A stretch of 56,336 nucleotides of DNA from an uncultured Bacilli bacterium. GTDB lineage: Bacteria > Bacillota_I > Bacilli_A > RF39 > UBA660. The translations under genes were made by a program, and so were the position numbers. Shown here piece by piece: positions 34,762 through 42,609 of this stretch; the first letter of the stretch is position 1; each line of letters begins with the position of its first letter. The DNA lies in contig CAJUHL010000006.1 in assembly GCA_910586425.1 (NCBI GenBank), positions 1 through 56,336 of the forward strand. The letters run 5' to 3'. The notes below the pieces were generated by a model. It made no database searches and had not been told where the DNA came from. It worked only from the letters and a program-made list of their open reading frames with translations.

Positions 34762-35316
34762 CTTATTATACTGGTTCATCACATTATCATAAGACATTTT
34801 CAAAAAATCATCAAATATATCAGGAATTTTATCGAAAATGAACTGCATTTCTTTTATTTCTTCTTTTGTGAATTTTCCTAATACATAATCTTTGGTATCT
34901 ATTTGTTTATTATTAGAAATTCCTATCTTCATTCGTTTATATTGTTGTGTTTTCAAATGCAATTCTATATTTTTAAGACCGTTATGACCTCCACTACCAC
35001 CTTGATAACGTAATCGATAACTTCCGACTGGTAAATCCAAATCATCACATATAATCCAAATATCTTCTATTTTAATATCGAAAAAATCAACATATTTTTT
35101 AATTACTTCACCTGATAAATTGATAAACCGTTCTGGTTTCAACAATATTATTTTCTCTTCATATTTTCGCAACATGGTGTATCTTCCACCAAATTTTTCT
35201 GTATCTATCTGGACTTGATTTTCTTCTGCAATTCGGTCAATTGCCATAAAACCAACATTATGACGTGTACCCATATATTCTTTTCCAACATTTCCCAAAC
35301 CAACGACTAATTTCAT
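34756..35316 (-). CDS. pth: Peptidyl-tRNA hydrolase
   Basis: Releases tRNA from stalled peptidyl-tRNA. It is 186 aa. The N-terminus MKLVVGLGNVGKEYMGTRHN includes the catalytic His in TRHNVGF (residue 19). The middle holds LLKPERFINLSGEVI and the GSGGHNGLKNI loop. It starts right after the rsmI stop. In Bacillus it also precedes mfd (as spoVC). Confidence 0.97.
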   Translation of the reverse strand: MKLVVGLGNVGKEYMGTRHNVGFMAIDRIAEENQVQIDTEKFGGRYTMLRKYEEKIILLKPERFINLSGEVIKKYVDFFDIKIEDIWIICDDLDLPVGSYRLRYQGGSGGHNGLKNIELHLKTQQYKRMKIGISNNKQIDTKDYVLGKFTKEEIKEMQFIFDKIPDIFDDFLKMSYDNVMNQYNKK

Positions 35317-36156
35317 TTAATCACCCCTATGGTATTCCTGATATACTTCATTTTTAGGAAGTCCTCTTTCATGTGCAACTTGTTTAATCGCATCCTTTAC
35401 AGACATTCCCTCCTTCAAAAAGAAATTGATGTGTTCAATTATTGTCAAGTTGTCGTGCGTTTCGCCTTGAAAATTACCTTCTACAATTATAACAATTTCT
35501 CCCTTAATGTCAACCACTTGTCCGGAAATATTTTCTAATGTTTCTCTATATATTTCTTCATATTTTTTACTTATTTCCCGGGAAATTGAAACACGTCTAT
35601 TTCCCAAAATTTTTATCATATCTTGAAGTGTTTTAGAAAGGCGATGAGGCGCTTCATAAAAAATTAACGTAGCTGGTATATTTTTTAGACTTTCTAACTC
35701 TTTTCTTCTTTTGCTATCCTTACTATTCAAAAATCCATAAAATAGGAAGGGATTTGGTGCGAGGCCAGAAGTAATCAAAGCAGGAATCAAGGCAGTAGGA
35801 CCTGGTAGTCCCACTACATGATACCCATTTTCAATGGCGACTCGTGCAAGTTCATATCCTGGGTCACTGATGACTGGGGTCCCTCTATCACTTACAATTC
35901 CTACCATTTTACCTTGCTCTAGATATGAAAGCAATTTTGTCGCATTTTTGAATTCATTGTATTGATGAGAAGATATTAACTTTTTTTCAATCTGATAGTG
36001 CTTTAATAAAATAGATGTTACTCTTGTATCTTCTGAAAATATTACATCAACAGTTTTTAATATATTAAGAGCACGCAAAGTGATATCTTCCATATTTCCA
36101 ATAGGAGTTGGTATCAAATATACGGTTGGACTTCCATCATAACTTTTCTGTGACAT
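35317..36156 (-). CDS. rsmI: 16S rRNA (cytidine1402-2'-O)-methyltransferase
   Basis: Methylates the ribose of C1402 at the ribosomal decoding site, using SAM. It is 279 aa. The signature VYLIPTPIGNMEDITLRAL (about 8-26) is followed by FSEDTR, the GTPVISDPGYEL block and GLPGPTALIPALITSG. It overlaps trmN6 by 20 bases and abuts pth, so the set is probably one transcript. Confidence 0.96.
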   Translation of the reverse strand: MSQKSYDGSPTVYLIPTPIGNMEDITLRALNILKTVDVIFSEDTRVTSILLKHYQIEKKLISSHQYNEFKNATKLLSYLEQGKMVGIVSDRGTPVISDPGYELARVAIENGYHVVGLPGPTALIPALITSGLAPNPFLFYGFLNSKDSKRRKELESLKNIPATLIFYEAPHRLSKTLQDMIKILGNRRVSISREISKKYEEIYRETLENISGQVVDIKGEIVIIVEGNFQGETHDNLTIIEHINFFLKEGMSVKDAIKQVAHERGLPKNEVYQEYHRGD

Positions 36157-36886
36157 CGGTATCTCTCCTTACAAAGTATTGTTTCATTTCTTCTGTATAA
36201 TCTCCATTTTCTTTATGTGAATATAAAGGGTGCAAAATTTTAAGTCCACGCTTGCCATTTTTAGATCCTTCTACTAGTATAATATTGGCATTTTTACCCA
36301 TTTTCGGATATACAAATTGAATTTTTTTAGGTTCAATATTATTTTCTTGCATCAAGTTTAGAATATCCATCAAGCGTTCTGGTCGATGAACAAGTGCGAA
36401 AATTCCATTATTTTTAAGTAATTTTTTTGCTATCTTAATGACATCTTCTAACGTCAAACAAATTTCATGACGTGCAATCATTTTTTCTTCGCTATCGTTT
36501 ACATGTGACTCTTCTCCTACTTTAAAAAAGGGAGGATTACAAGTAATCACATCATATTGATCTGATTCAATCTGTTGAGCATAATTTTTAATATCATCAT
36601 GAATCAATGAAATCTGATGATCCAAATGATTATAGTGGATGGATTCTAAAGCCAGTTGATAAGATTTTTTCTGAATTTCAACACCTGTAATATGAGCAGA
36701 TGTTTTGGTAGATAAAATAATAGGAATTACTGCGTTTCCTGTTCCAATATCTAAAATTTGTTTAGTATTCGCATTTATTGTTACAAAATTTGGTAATAAA
36801 ACGGAATCCAACGAAAAATGAAACATATCAGTATCTTGATATATTTTTAAATTTTCGTATCCTAATAAATAATTTAATATTTTCAT
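36137..36886 (-). CDS. tRNA1(Val) (adenine37-N6)-methyltransferase-like (YabB/TrmN6)
   Basis: SAM-dependent methyltransferase, 249 aa. The SAM motif is LDIGTGNAVIPIIL (about 46-59), and the N6-adenine motif NPPFF is at about 118-122. The context (ricT then this then rsmI) matches Bacillus yaaT-yabA-yabB-yazA-rsmI, but yabA and the GIY-YIG gene yazA are absent here. It overlaps ricT by 4 bases (ATGA). Confidence 0.9.
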   Translation of the reverse strand: MKILNYLLGYENLKIYQDTDMFHFSLDSVLLPNFVTINANTKQILDIGTGNAVIPIILSTKTSAHITGVEIQKKSYQLALESIHYNHLDHQISLIHDDIKNYAQQIESDQYDVITCNPPFFKVGEESHVNDSEEKMIARHEICLTLEDVIKIAKKLLKNNGIFALVHRPERLMDILNLMQENNIEPKKIQFVYPKMGKNANIILVEGSKNGKRGLKILHPLYSHKENGDYTEEMKQYFVRRDTDVTEKL

Positions 36887-37662
36887 TTTTGAACCTCAAC
36901 GAATCCAACATTTGGAACATCCACTGTATATTTTTGATTTAAAATATCTACATTAGTAACTTTTCCTTTTCCTTCTTTGATTTCGACTAAAGTACCAATG
37001 TCAGGAAGTCCTTTTTTATATCCTTTATATATGTCATCTTCATATTTCAAACAACATAATAATCTTCCACATACACCATTGATTTTGGTAGGATTGAGTG
37101 ACAAATTTTGATTTTTTGCCATTGAAATAGAAACAGAAGTAAACTCATTTAAAAATCTAGAGCAGCATAATTTCTGCCCACATACACCAAAACCACATAC
37201 TTTTTTTGCTTTATCACGTACACCAATTTGTCTTAATTCAATTCTCGTTTTATAAATACTAGCAAGCTCTCTTGCTAAATCTCGAAAATCAACACGATTA
37301 TCAGCTGTAAAATGAAATAATAGTTGATCTTTATCAAAGGTATAAAATGCATCAATTACATTCATATCCAGTGCTTTTTTTCGGACAATTTCCTTACATA
37401 TACGAAGTGCTTCAGATGCTCTTTTTTTATTATTTTTGTAATTGATATAATCTTTTTTACTTGCAATTCGAATTATTTTTTTAAGACGTTCTTTTAATTT
37501 AGATGTATCGACTGGATGTGGGTCCGTTACAATTTTACCAAATTCAATCCCTTTTTCCGTTTCAACAATCACTGTAATATTTTTTTTAACATGAATTTGA
37601 TTGGTATCATAATATGCCATTTTTTCTTCAGAATCTATCATAACTCCAACAATTTCTTTCAT
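36883..37662 (-). CDS. ricT: RicT (YaaT) family PSP1-domain protein
   Basis: In Bacillus RicT forms the Fe-S Y-complex with RicA and RicF, which helps RNase Y process mRNAs and affects sporulation and competence. It is 259 aa. The PSP1 core holds the cysteine cluster CGFGVCGQKLCCSRFL, and a later CGRLLCCLKYE. The ATG at 37662 overlaps the holB stop (ATGA). RicA and RicF were not seen in this window. Confidence 0.93.
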   Translation of the reverse strand: MKEIVGVMIDSEEKMAYYDTNQIHVKKNITVIVETEKGIEFGKIVTDPHPVDTSKLKERLKKIIRIASKKDYINYKNNKKRASEALRICKEIVRKKALDMNVIDAFYTFDKDQLLFHFTADNRVDFRDLARELASIYKTRIELRQIGVRDKAKKVCGFGVCGQKLCCSRFLNEFTSVSISMAKNQNLSLNPTKINGVCGRLLCCLKYEDDIYKGYKKGLPDIGTLVEIKEGKGKVTNVDILNQKYTVDVPNVGFVEVQK

Positions 37663-38600
37663 AGCGCACACCCCATTTCTAATATCAGTTCATCTATTAA
37701 TAAATTTTGGTTTACATTTAAGTGAATCCTTTCTTTGAAATCATTCACTATTTTTATTTTTTTTGTAATTTGTCGAATGGTATTTTTTTGTCCTATTGTT
37801 TGCATGATTTGGCGATAATCATCATAATATTCTATCGCACGGCTCAATTTTAAATTTAAGATATCTTTATAAAAAAGTAACATCAATTCAAATGATAGTA
37901 GTGTTTTATCCCGATCATCAATTACACTATGCCATAAATTTTGTGTACTCAATAATGTAGCTTGTCCTTTTGTTTCATAATATTCGACAAAATGAACAAT
38001 AGTAGATACCAATTTTTCAAGTAAAGATTTATCCATTGTAGTTGGAAAATATACAGAATCGATTATTTTTTCCAACATAGTATGATTCGTTTCGTCATTT
38101 TTTTTAAAGGATATAATTTGACATCTAGATACAATGGTATCTAGTAATTGATAAATATTATCTGTAATTAAAATTGCAATAATATTTTTTTCGGGTTCTT
38201 CTAAAAATTTTAATATGGAATTGGCCGCCGATGGATTCATTTTTTCCGCATTATGTACAATGTAAATACGATATTTACTTTGGACTGCTGTTTGAATCAA
38301 TTCTGTTTGAAGCTGATCCATTTGTTCCTTTTTAATCCATAATCCATCTGGCTCAATTATTTTAATTTCTGAAAATGCATTTTGATCAATTAATTTACAT
38401 TGTGTACAATTAACACATTTATCGGTATTTGTATAATGATTAGGACATGAAAGATATTTTGCAAAAGAAAGAGCGACTGCATTCACATTCTTATATCCAT
38501 TGGATTCAAATAAATAAGCATGAGAATATCGATTTTTTTCTATCGCATTTTTTAATATTGTTGTGACTATTTTTTGATCTGATACAAATTCATCTAACAT
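37659..38600 (-). CDS. holB: DNA polymerase III delta-prime subunit
   Basis: Clamp-loader subunit. It is 313 aa. The Walker A position reads FESNGYKN, degenerate as expected for delta-prime, which binds no ATP. The zinc module CPNHYTNTDKCVNCTQCKL is intact, and the SRC motif occurs in TIVSRCQIISF. ATG at 38600 (MLDEFVSD) with GAGGTGGAAT; a TTG four codons upstream is inside the site. Upstream of it lies bofA. Confidence 0.9.
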   Translation of the reverse strand: MLDEFVSDQKIVTTILKNAIEKNRYSHAYLFESNGYKNVNAVALSFAKYLSCPNHYTNTDKCVNCTQCKLIDQNAFSEIKIIEPDGLWIKKEQMDQLQTELIQTAVQSKYRIYIVHNAEKMNPSAANSILKFLEEPEKNIIAILITDNIYQLLDTIVSRCQIISFKKNDETNHTMLEKIIDSVYFPTTMDKSLLEKLVSTIVHFVEYYETKGQATLLSTQNLWHSVIDDRDKTLLSFELMLLFYKDILNLKLSRAIEYYDDYRQIMQTIGQKNTIRQITKKIKIVNDFKERIHLNVNQNLLIDELILEMGCAL

Positions 38601-38608
38601 ATTCCACC

Positions 38609-38797
38609 TCAAAACAAGATAATGTGTATTAATATAAATGCAAATAAAGCTGGAAATCCTAAAATAGTTAAACTGGATACTGTTATTAAATTAATTGGCA
38701 CCATAATATGAAGTGGCGCAGTAATAATATTATATCCGTATAAAAGAAATCCACTAATTACAATTTTTTTGATTAAATTAAATATTTTTTTTATCAT
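38609..38797 (-). CDS. bofA: BofA-like sigma-K processing inhibitor family protein
   Basis: BofA in Bacillus holds the SpoIVFB protease inactive, blocking pro-sigma-K processing in the mother cell. It is 62 aa. Hydrophobic segments are at about 12-31 and 41-61. The family's PINLITVSSLTILGFPALFA pattern (about 34-53) is present. Location between recR and holB matches Bacillus (recR-yaaL-bofA...holB). ATG with AGGTGAT. A sporulation role depends on SpoIVFB and sigma-K genes, which are not in this window. Confidence 0.75.
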   Translation of the reverse strand: MIKKIFNLIKKIVISGFLLYGYNIITAPLHIMVPINLITVSSLTILGFPALFAFILIHIILF

Positions 38798-38838
38798 ATA
38801 TTGATCACCTAATTCAATATATGGACAAGACTCTTTTT

Positions 38839-39438
38839 TTATGAAACATCTTGCCGATTTTCTAACGCAAGTTCTAATGTTAAAAAATCAATATATTCCA
38901 TATCTACACCAAGTGGAACACCATGTGCAATTCTTGTTACTTTTACTGGCAATCCCTTTAATATTTTAGAAATGTAGAGTGCTGTTGTTTCTCCTTCAAT
39001 ACTAGGTTTCACAGCAATAATTACTTCTTCTATTTTTTCTGTTTCAATACGAGATAATAATTCGTTCATTTTAATATCTTCTGGATTAATTCCATCTAGT
39101 GGAGAAATCAAACCATCTAGTACATAATAAAGTCCCCTATATGTTCCCACCTTTTCAAAAATAACAATATTTTTAGGATCTTCTACCACACAAATTATTT
39201 TTTCGTCTCGACCTTTTTGTTTACATATTTCACATAATGTTTCTTCTGATAAATTATTACATTTTTCACATCTTCTTATTTTTGACTTGACGTCTTCGAT
39301 TGATTTCGAAAATAAATCAATTATTTCTTGATCTAAATGCATAGTAGCAAGCGCTAAACGCTCTGCAGTTTTTTCTCCTATACCAGGAAGTTTTTTATAA
39401 CATTCAATTAAATTTCGAATGGATACTGGATAATTCAT
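38839..39438 (-). CDS. recR: Recombination protein RecR
   Basis: Works with RecF and RecO to load RecA on gapped DNA. It is 199 aa. N-terminal helix-hairpin-helix (LPGIGEKTAERLAL), a four-cysteine zinc finger (CEKCNNLSEETLCEIC, about 57-72), and a Toprim domain (CVVEDPKNIVIFEK) are all in order. Its ATG shares a base with the ybaB stop (TAATG). Confidence 0.97.
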   Translation of the reverse strand: MNYPVSIRNLIECYKKLPGIGEKTAERLALATMHLDQEIIDLFSKSIEDVKSKIRRCEKCNNLSEETLCEICKQKGRDEKIICVVEDPKNIVIFEKVGTYRGLYYVLDGLISPLDGINPEDIKMNELLSRIETEKIEEVIIAVKPSIEGETTALYISKILKGLPVKVTRIAHGVPLGVDMEYIDFLTLELALENRQDVS

Positions 39439-39731
39439 TAAAATAAACCTGGCATTCCCTGTGTATACTTACCTAATTTATCTTCTACTTCTTGGTCTAT
39501 CTTTTTCATCGCATCATTTATCGCAACCACAATCATATCTTCTAACATTTCTCTATCATCCATATCTACCATTTCTGTAATCGCTACACTAATTAATTCT
39601 TTGGTACCTTTCATTTTAACAGATACAATAGAAGAAGTTCCTTCAAAAATGGACTCATCTATTTTTCCCTTTGCATCCATCATATCTTTTTGTAATTTTT
39701 GAGCTTGTTTCATCATAGCTTGTATATTCAT
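39438..39731 (-). CDS. YbaB/EbfC family nucleoid-associated protein
   Basis: DNA-binding protein of the YbaB/EbfC family, 97 aa. MNIQAMMKQAQKLQKDMMDA is the typical start, with MEDMIVVAINDAMKKIDQEV-like C-terminal helix (here LEDMIVVAINDAMKKIDQEV) and the end GMPGLF. In the dnaX-ybaB-recR block conserved in Bacteria. Confidence 0.96.
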   Translation of the reverse strand: MNIQAMMKQAQKLQKDMMDAKGKIDESIFEGTSSIVSVKMKGTKELISVAITEMVDMDDREMLEDMIVVAINDAMKKIDQEVEDKLGKYTQGMPGLF

Positions 39732-39746
39732 TTTAATTCCTCTTTT

Positions 39747-41402
39747 CTATTTTTCATATTCTATAATATTTTCAAATATATTCTCAATTTCTGTCAATGT
39801 TTCTTTTTGTTCTAATTGTTTGATAAACTCACTAGGTTCTTCTATATATACATATTTTTTTGTTTTACTATTAAATTCTTTTTTAATGATATCCCAATCT
39901 TCTTGATCAGTTGCAATGGTATATAATGTTTCATGAAAAATTTGTTTTAAAAGTTGATCTATTTTCGATAAACTTTCATTAAATAAATCCGAAAGTCGAT
40001 TGTTCTCATATACAAAGATGAGATGATTGTCACCTACTGCCTTTAAGTTACCATCTAGGATCAAAGAAATCATTTGGCCATATTCTAAATTGGTTATTTC
40101 TAGTTCTAATTGTTCCATTTTTTCTTTCCAACTCAATAGTTCTTTTTTGTTAAATTGACACAAAGTATTATTAATCCTTATCTGCTTTAATTGCTGAATT
40201 ATCGCATTTTTTTCTAAATTTTGATTTACTATTTTTTTTGATTCTGGCTGATTTTCAGTCTTATTTTTTTCTTTTGAATTTGTAGATAATAATTCTTTTT
40301 TTTCATGATTAGAATCTGATTTAAAATCATCGTCTTGTAACTGCATGATTCCAATCAGAGCGGTTTCAAATAATATTTTTGGATGACTTGATAATTTCAT
40401 ATCATAAATCATTTGATTAAATGTTTGAATCAATTTCAAAATTTGATTTTTTTCCAAATGGTCAAATTCATACAATTCCACATTGTTGGTAATTTCCTTC
40501 AAATAGGAAGAAACTGTACAGGCAAGTAAGCAATTTCTTAAAAATAGAATAATTTCTTCTGCTAATTTTACAAAGTTTTTGCCATTTTGATCATATTCAT
40601 CAATTAAGTGAAATAGTTTTTCAATATCATTATTGGATAAAAATAAAATAAAATTTTTTAATTGCATTGGGGTAAGTGTTCCATTAATTTCATGAACTTC
40701 TTCTACTGTAATTTTATCTTTGGAATATGCGATTACTTGATCAAATAAACTTAATGCATCTCTTAATCCACCATCTGCTAAATGCGCAATTTCAATTAAG
40801 CCATCATCATCGATCTCGATTTTTTCAAGTTGCGCAATTTCTTTTAATCGATGGTAAATATCATTTTCATGTATTTTTTTAAAATCAAATCTTTGACATC
40901 TTGAAAGAATCGTTGCAGGTATTTTATGAGGTTCTGTCGTAGCAAGAATAAATATTATATGTTCAGGGGGTTCCTCTAATGTTTTTAAAAGAGCATTGAA
41001 GGCTCCTGTGGTAAGCATGTGGACTTCATCTATAATATAAACTTTATATTTACCAATTGAAGGAACCAAATTTACTTTGCTTTTGAGTTCTCTGATTTCA
41101 TCTACACCATTATTAGATGCCGCATCAATTTCTATAATATCAACCGATTGTTTATTATTTATTTGTGTACAATTAACACATTTATTACAAGGTACTAAAT
41201 GTTCAGGGGAATCGCAATTGATTGTCTTTGCTAATATTTTAGCAACGCTTGTTTTACCAGTTCCTCTTGGACCTGTAAATAAATAAGCGTGGCTTAATGT
41301 ATGATTTTCAATTGCATTTTTAAGTGTTGTAATAATTATTCTTTGACCCACCACTTCATCAAAGTAAGCAGGTCTATATTTTCTATACAAAGTTTGGTAC
41401 AT
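39747..41402 (-). CDS. dnaX: DNA polymerase III subunits gamma/tau
   Basis: Clamp-loader ATPase and replisome organiser. It is 551 aa. Walker A is GPRGTGKTS (about 44-52), the zinc module CNKCVNCTQ follows, then DEVHM and the SRC motif (LSRCQRFDF). The C-terminal half is poorly conserved, as usual for tau. No clear A-rich frameshift signal for a gamma form was noted. ATG with GAGGTGAC; a TATAAT at 41428-41423 is a likely -10. Confidence 0.97.
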   Translation of the reverse strand: MYQTLYRKYRPAYFDEVVGQRIIITTLKNAIENHTLSHAYLFTGPRGTGKTSVAKILAKTINCDSPEHLVPCNKCVNCTQINNKQSVDIIEIDAASNNGVDEIRELKSKVNLVPSIGKYKVYIIDEVHMLTTGAFNALLKTLEEPPEHIIFILATTEPHKIPATILSRCQRFDFKKIHENDIYHRLKEIAQLEKIEIDDDGLIEIAHLADGGLRDALSLFDQVIAYSKDKITVEEVHEINGTLTPMQLKNFILFLSNNDIEKLFHLIDEYDQNGKNFVKLAEEIILFLRNCLLACTVSSYLKEITNNVELYEFDHLEKNQILKLIQTFNQMIYDMKLSSHPKILFETALIGIMQLQDDDFKSDSNHEKKELLSTNSKEKNKTENQPESKKIVNQNLEKNAIIQQLKQIRINNTLCQFNKKELLSWKEKMEQLELEITNLEYGQMISLILDGNLKAVGDNHLIFVYENNRLSDLFNESLSKIDQLLKQIFHETLYTIATDQEDWDIIKKEFNSKTKKYVYIEEPSEFIKQLEQKETLTEIENIFENIIEYEK

Positions 41403-41477
41403 GTTGTCACCTCATTTTTACTATTATATCATTATTTGTTTCATTTTTATAACATTATTGTAAGGTATGGATGGTAA

Positions 41478-41493
41478 TGTTTCACGTGAAACA
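41478..41493. promoter_or_regulatory. parS site 1 (TGTTTCACGTGAAACA)
   Basis: Perfect 16-bp consensus ParB loading site, palindromic and extended by A/T to 20 bp. Between dnaX and tadA. Confidence 0.95.
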
Positions 41494-41700
41494 TTTGGAC
41501 ATATTATAGCAATTGAAATATTAAATATAAATAAAAGATAATATATAAAATTATATTTCATTTTAAAGATAATCATTATGGATCTATTTCATAAATCCAT
41601 TCAGAATATGGTTTTAATATTTGTATAGATATGCTATATTTTTATGAATTAGTATTATTATAAAATAAATTTCTATTTACAATTCAATTATTAATTCTAA

Positions 41701-41716
41701 TGTTTCACGTGAAACA
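41701..41716. promoter_or_regulatory. parS site 2 (consensus)
   Basis: Perfect consensus. It is embedded in a longer perfect palindrome of 30 bp (41694-41723). It lies between dnaX and tadA, just beyond the tadA stop. Confidence 0.95.
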
Positions 41717-41743
41717 TTAGAATATTGAAAAAGAAAATAGTTT

Positions 41744-42184
41744 CTATTTTCTTTTATTTTTAAAAAATTGTTGCATTAGTATTTTTACTTCTTCAGAGTG
41801 AATATCATTGGTACACTCTGCTTCAATATTATAATATTTTTGGATTTCATAGTTACTTTGTATAAATCCATAATTAGGATTAGGACATGCATATATTATT
41901 TTTCGAATTCTGGATTGTACAATTGCTCCTGTACACATCATACAGGGTTCCAATGTAATATACATCGTACATTCTTCCAAACGCCATGCTTTTAATTTCT
42001 TACATGCTTTTTGAATTGCTAGTATTTCTGCATGTTCTACTACATTTCTATTTTTTTCTTTTTTATTATATGCTTTTGCGATCATTTTCCCATTTTTTAT
42101 AATAATAGCTCCAACAGGAACATCATCCTTCTTATATGCTTTTTTTGCTTCTTTGATTGCCACTTGCATCCACTTTTGATTCAT
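41744..42184 (-). CDS. tadA: tRNA-specific adenosine deaminase
   Basis: Converts A34 to inosine in the tRNA(Arg) ACG anticodon. It is 146 aa. Zinc ligands and catalytic Glu are in NVVEHAEILAI (about 47-57) and PCMMCTGAIVQSRI (about 78-91). It lies 17 bases downstream of the SRP RNA gene and is probably read from the same promoter. Order here is ffs-tadA-dnaX; in Bacillus it is tadA-scr-dnaX. Confidence 0.96.
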   Translation of the reverse strand: MNQKWMQVAIKEAKKAYKKDDVPVGAIIIKNGKMIAKAYNKKEKNRNVVEHAEILAIQKACKKLKAWRLEECTMYITLEPCMMCTGAIVQSRIRKIIYACPNPNYGFIQSNYEIQKYYNIEAECTNDIHSEEVKILMQQFFKNKRK

Positions 42185-42200
42185 TTATAATCACCTAACT

Positions 42201-42279
42201 AAAAAAGCACACACATTCAGTGATCCTTAAGGCTGCTATTTTCCAATCCTGACCTGGTTCAAATATAAATGTTGTGCTA
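42201..42279 (-). ncRNA. ffs: Signal recognition particle RNA (small type)
   Basis: On the minus strand the transcript of about 80 nt has the universal domain IV motif: CCAGGTCAGG, then GGAA tetraloop region, then AGCAGCC. The ends pair (AGCACA near 42278 with TGTGCT near 42206). A T6 run (42206-42201) follows the last stem and may end transcription. It is the short, Alu-less form. Confidence 0.93.
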
Positions 42280-42284
42280 GTAAT

Positions 42285-42313
42285 AATATATATTATTTTT
42301 AATAAAATATCAA
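42285..42313 (-). promoter_or_regulatory. Promoter of the SRP RNA gene
   Basis: Minus strand: -35 TTGATA (42313-42308), 17-base spacer, -10 TATATT (42290-42285), placing the start of transcription at about the first base of the RNA. A parS lies directly upstream (42322). Confidence 0.75.
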
Positions 42314-42321
42314 CTTTTTGA

Positions 42322-42337
42322 TGTTTCACGTGAAACA
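42322..42337. promoter_or_regulatory. parS site 3 (consensus)
   Basis: Perfect 16-bp consensus site, 8 bases upstream of the ffs -35. ParB bound here could affect ffs-tadA transcription. Confidence 0.95.
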
Positions 42338-42374
42338 TTTAGACATATTATTAAAAATGAATGCAATTTAATCA

Positions 42375-42390
42375 TGTTCCACGTGAAACA
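42375..42390. promoter_or_regulatory. parS site 4 (one mismatch)
   Basis: TGTTCCACGTGAAACA, differing from consensus at one base. It has no equivalent in cassette A. Confidence 0.85.
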
Positions 42391-42579
42391 TTACATCATT
42401 GATTATTAATCACAATTCAATATCAACAATAAATAAGGTTACTCCATGAATTTATTCAGTGTATAGTATAAAATTATAAGATAGATATGCTATATTTTCA
42501 TAAATTAAGATTTTTATAAAATTTAAGTTTATGATTATGAAATAATTTTCCATTAAACTATTTTAATTACTAATTTTAA

Positions 42580-42595
42580 TGTTTCACGTGAAACA
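42580..42595. promoter_or_regulatory. parS site 5 (consensus)
   Basis: Perfect consensus in a 28-bp perfect palindrome (42574-42601), just beyond the gyrA stop. The whole palindrome could also fold as a hairpin at the end of the gyrA transcript. Confidence 0.95.
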
Positions 42596-42609
42596 TTAAA
42601 AAAGAACAA

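Larger units (their letters stand above)
41478..41716. repeat. parS cassette A (duplicated intergenic unit)
   Basis: This unit begins and ends with a parS. It resembles cassette B (42322-42595). The left 30 bases (41478-41507) match 42322-42351 with one difference. The block 41625-41651 matches 42481-42507 with two differences in 27. The segments between are diverged AT-rich DNA. No gene is seen in it. Confidence 0.75.
42322..42595. repeat. parS cassette B (duplicated intergenic unit)
   Basis: The second copy of the parS unit, upstream of ffs and downstream of gyrA. It starts and ends with a parS, like cassette A, and holds one more (42375-42390). Two blocks match cassette A (42322-42351 and 42481-42507). 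No gene is seen in it apart from the ffs promoter at its edge. Confidence 0.75.

Noticed and set aside
41403..42609. Repeated palindromes read as a CRISPR array
   Set aside because: The repeats are parS palindromes with uneven spacing of 37-600 bases and no cas genes.
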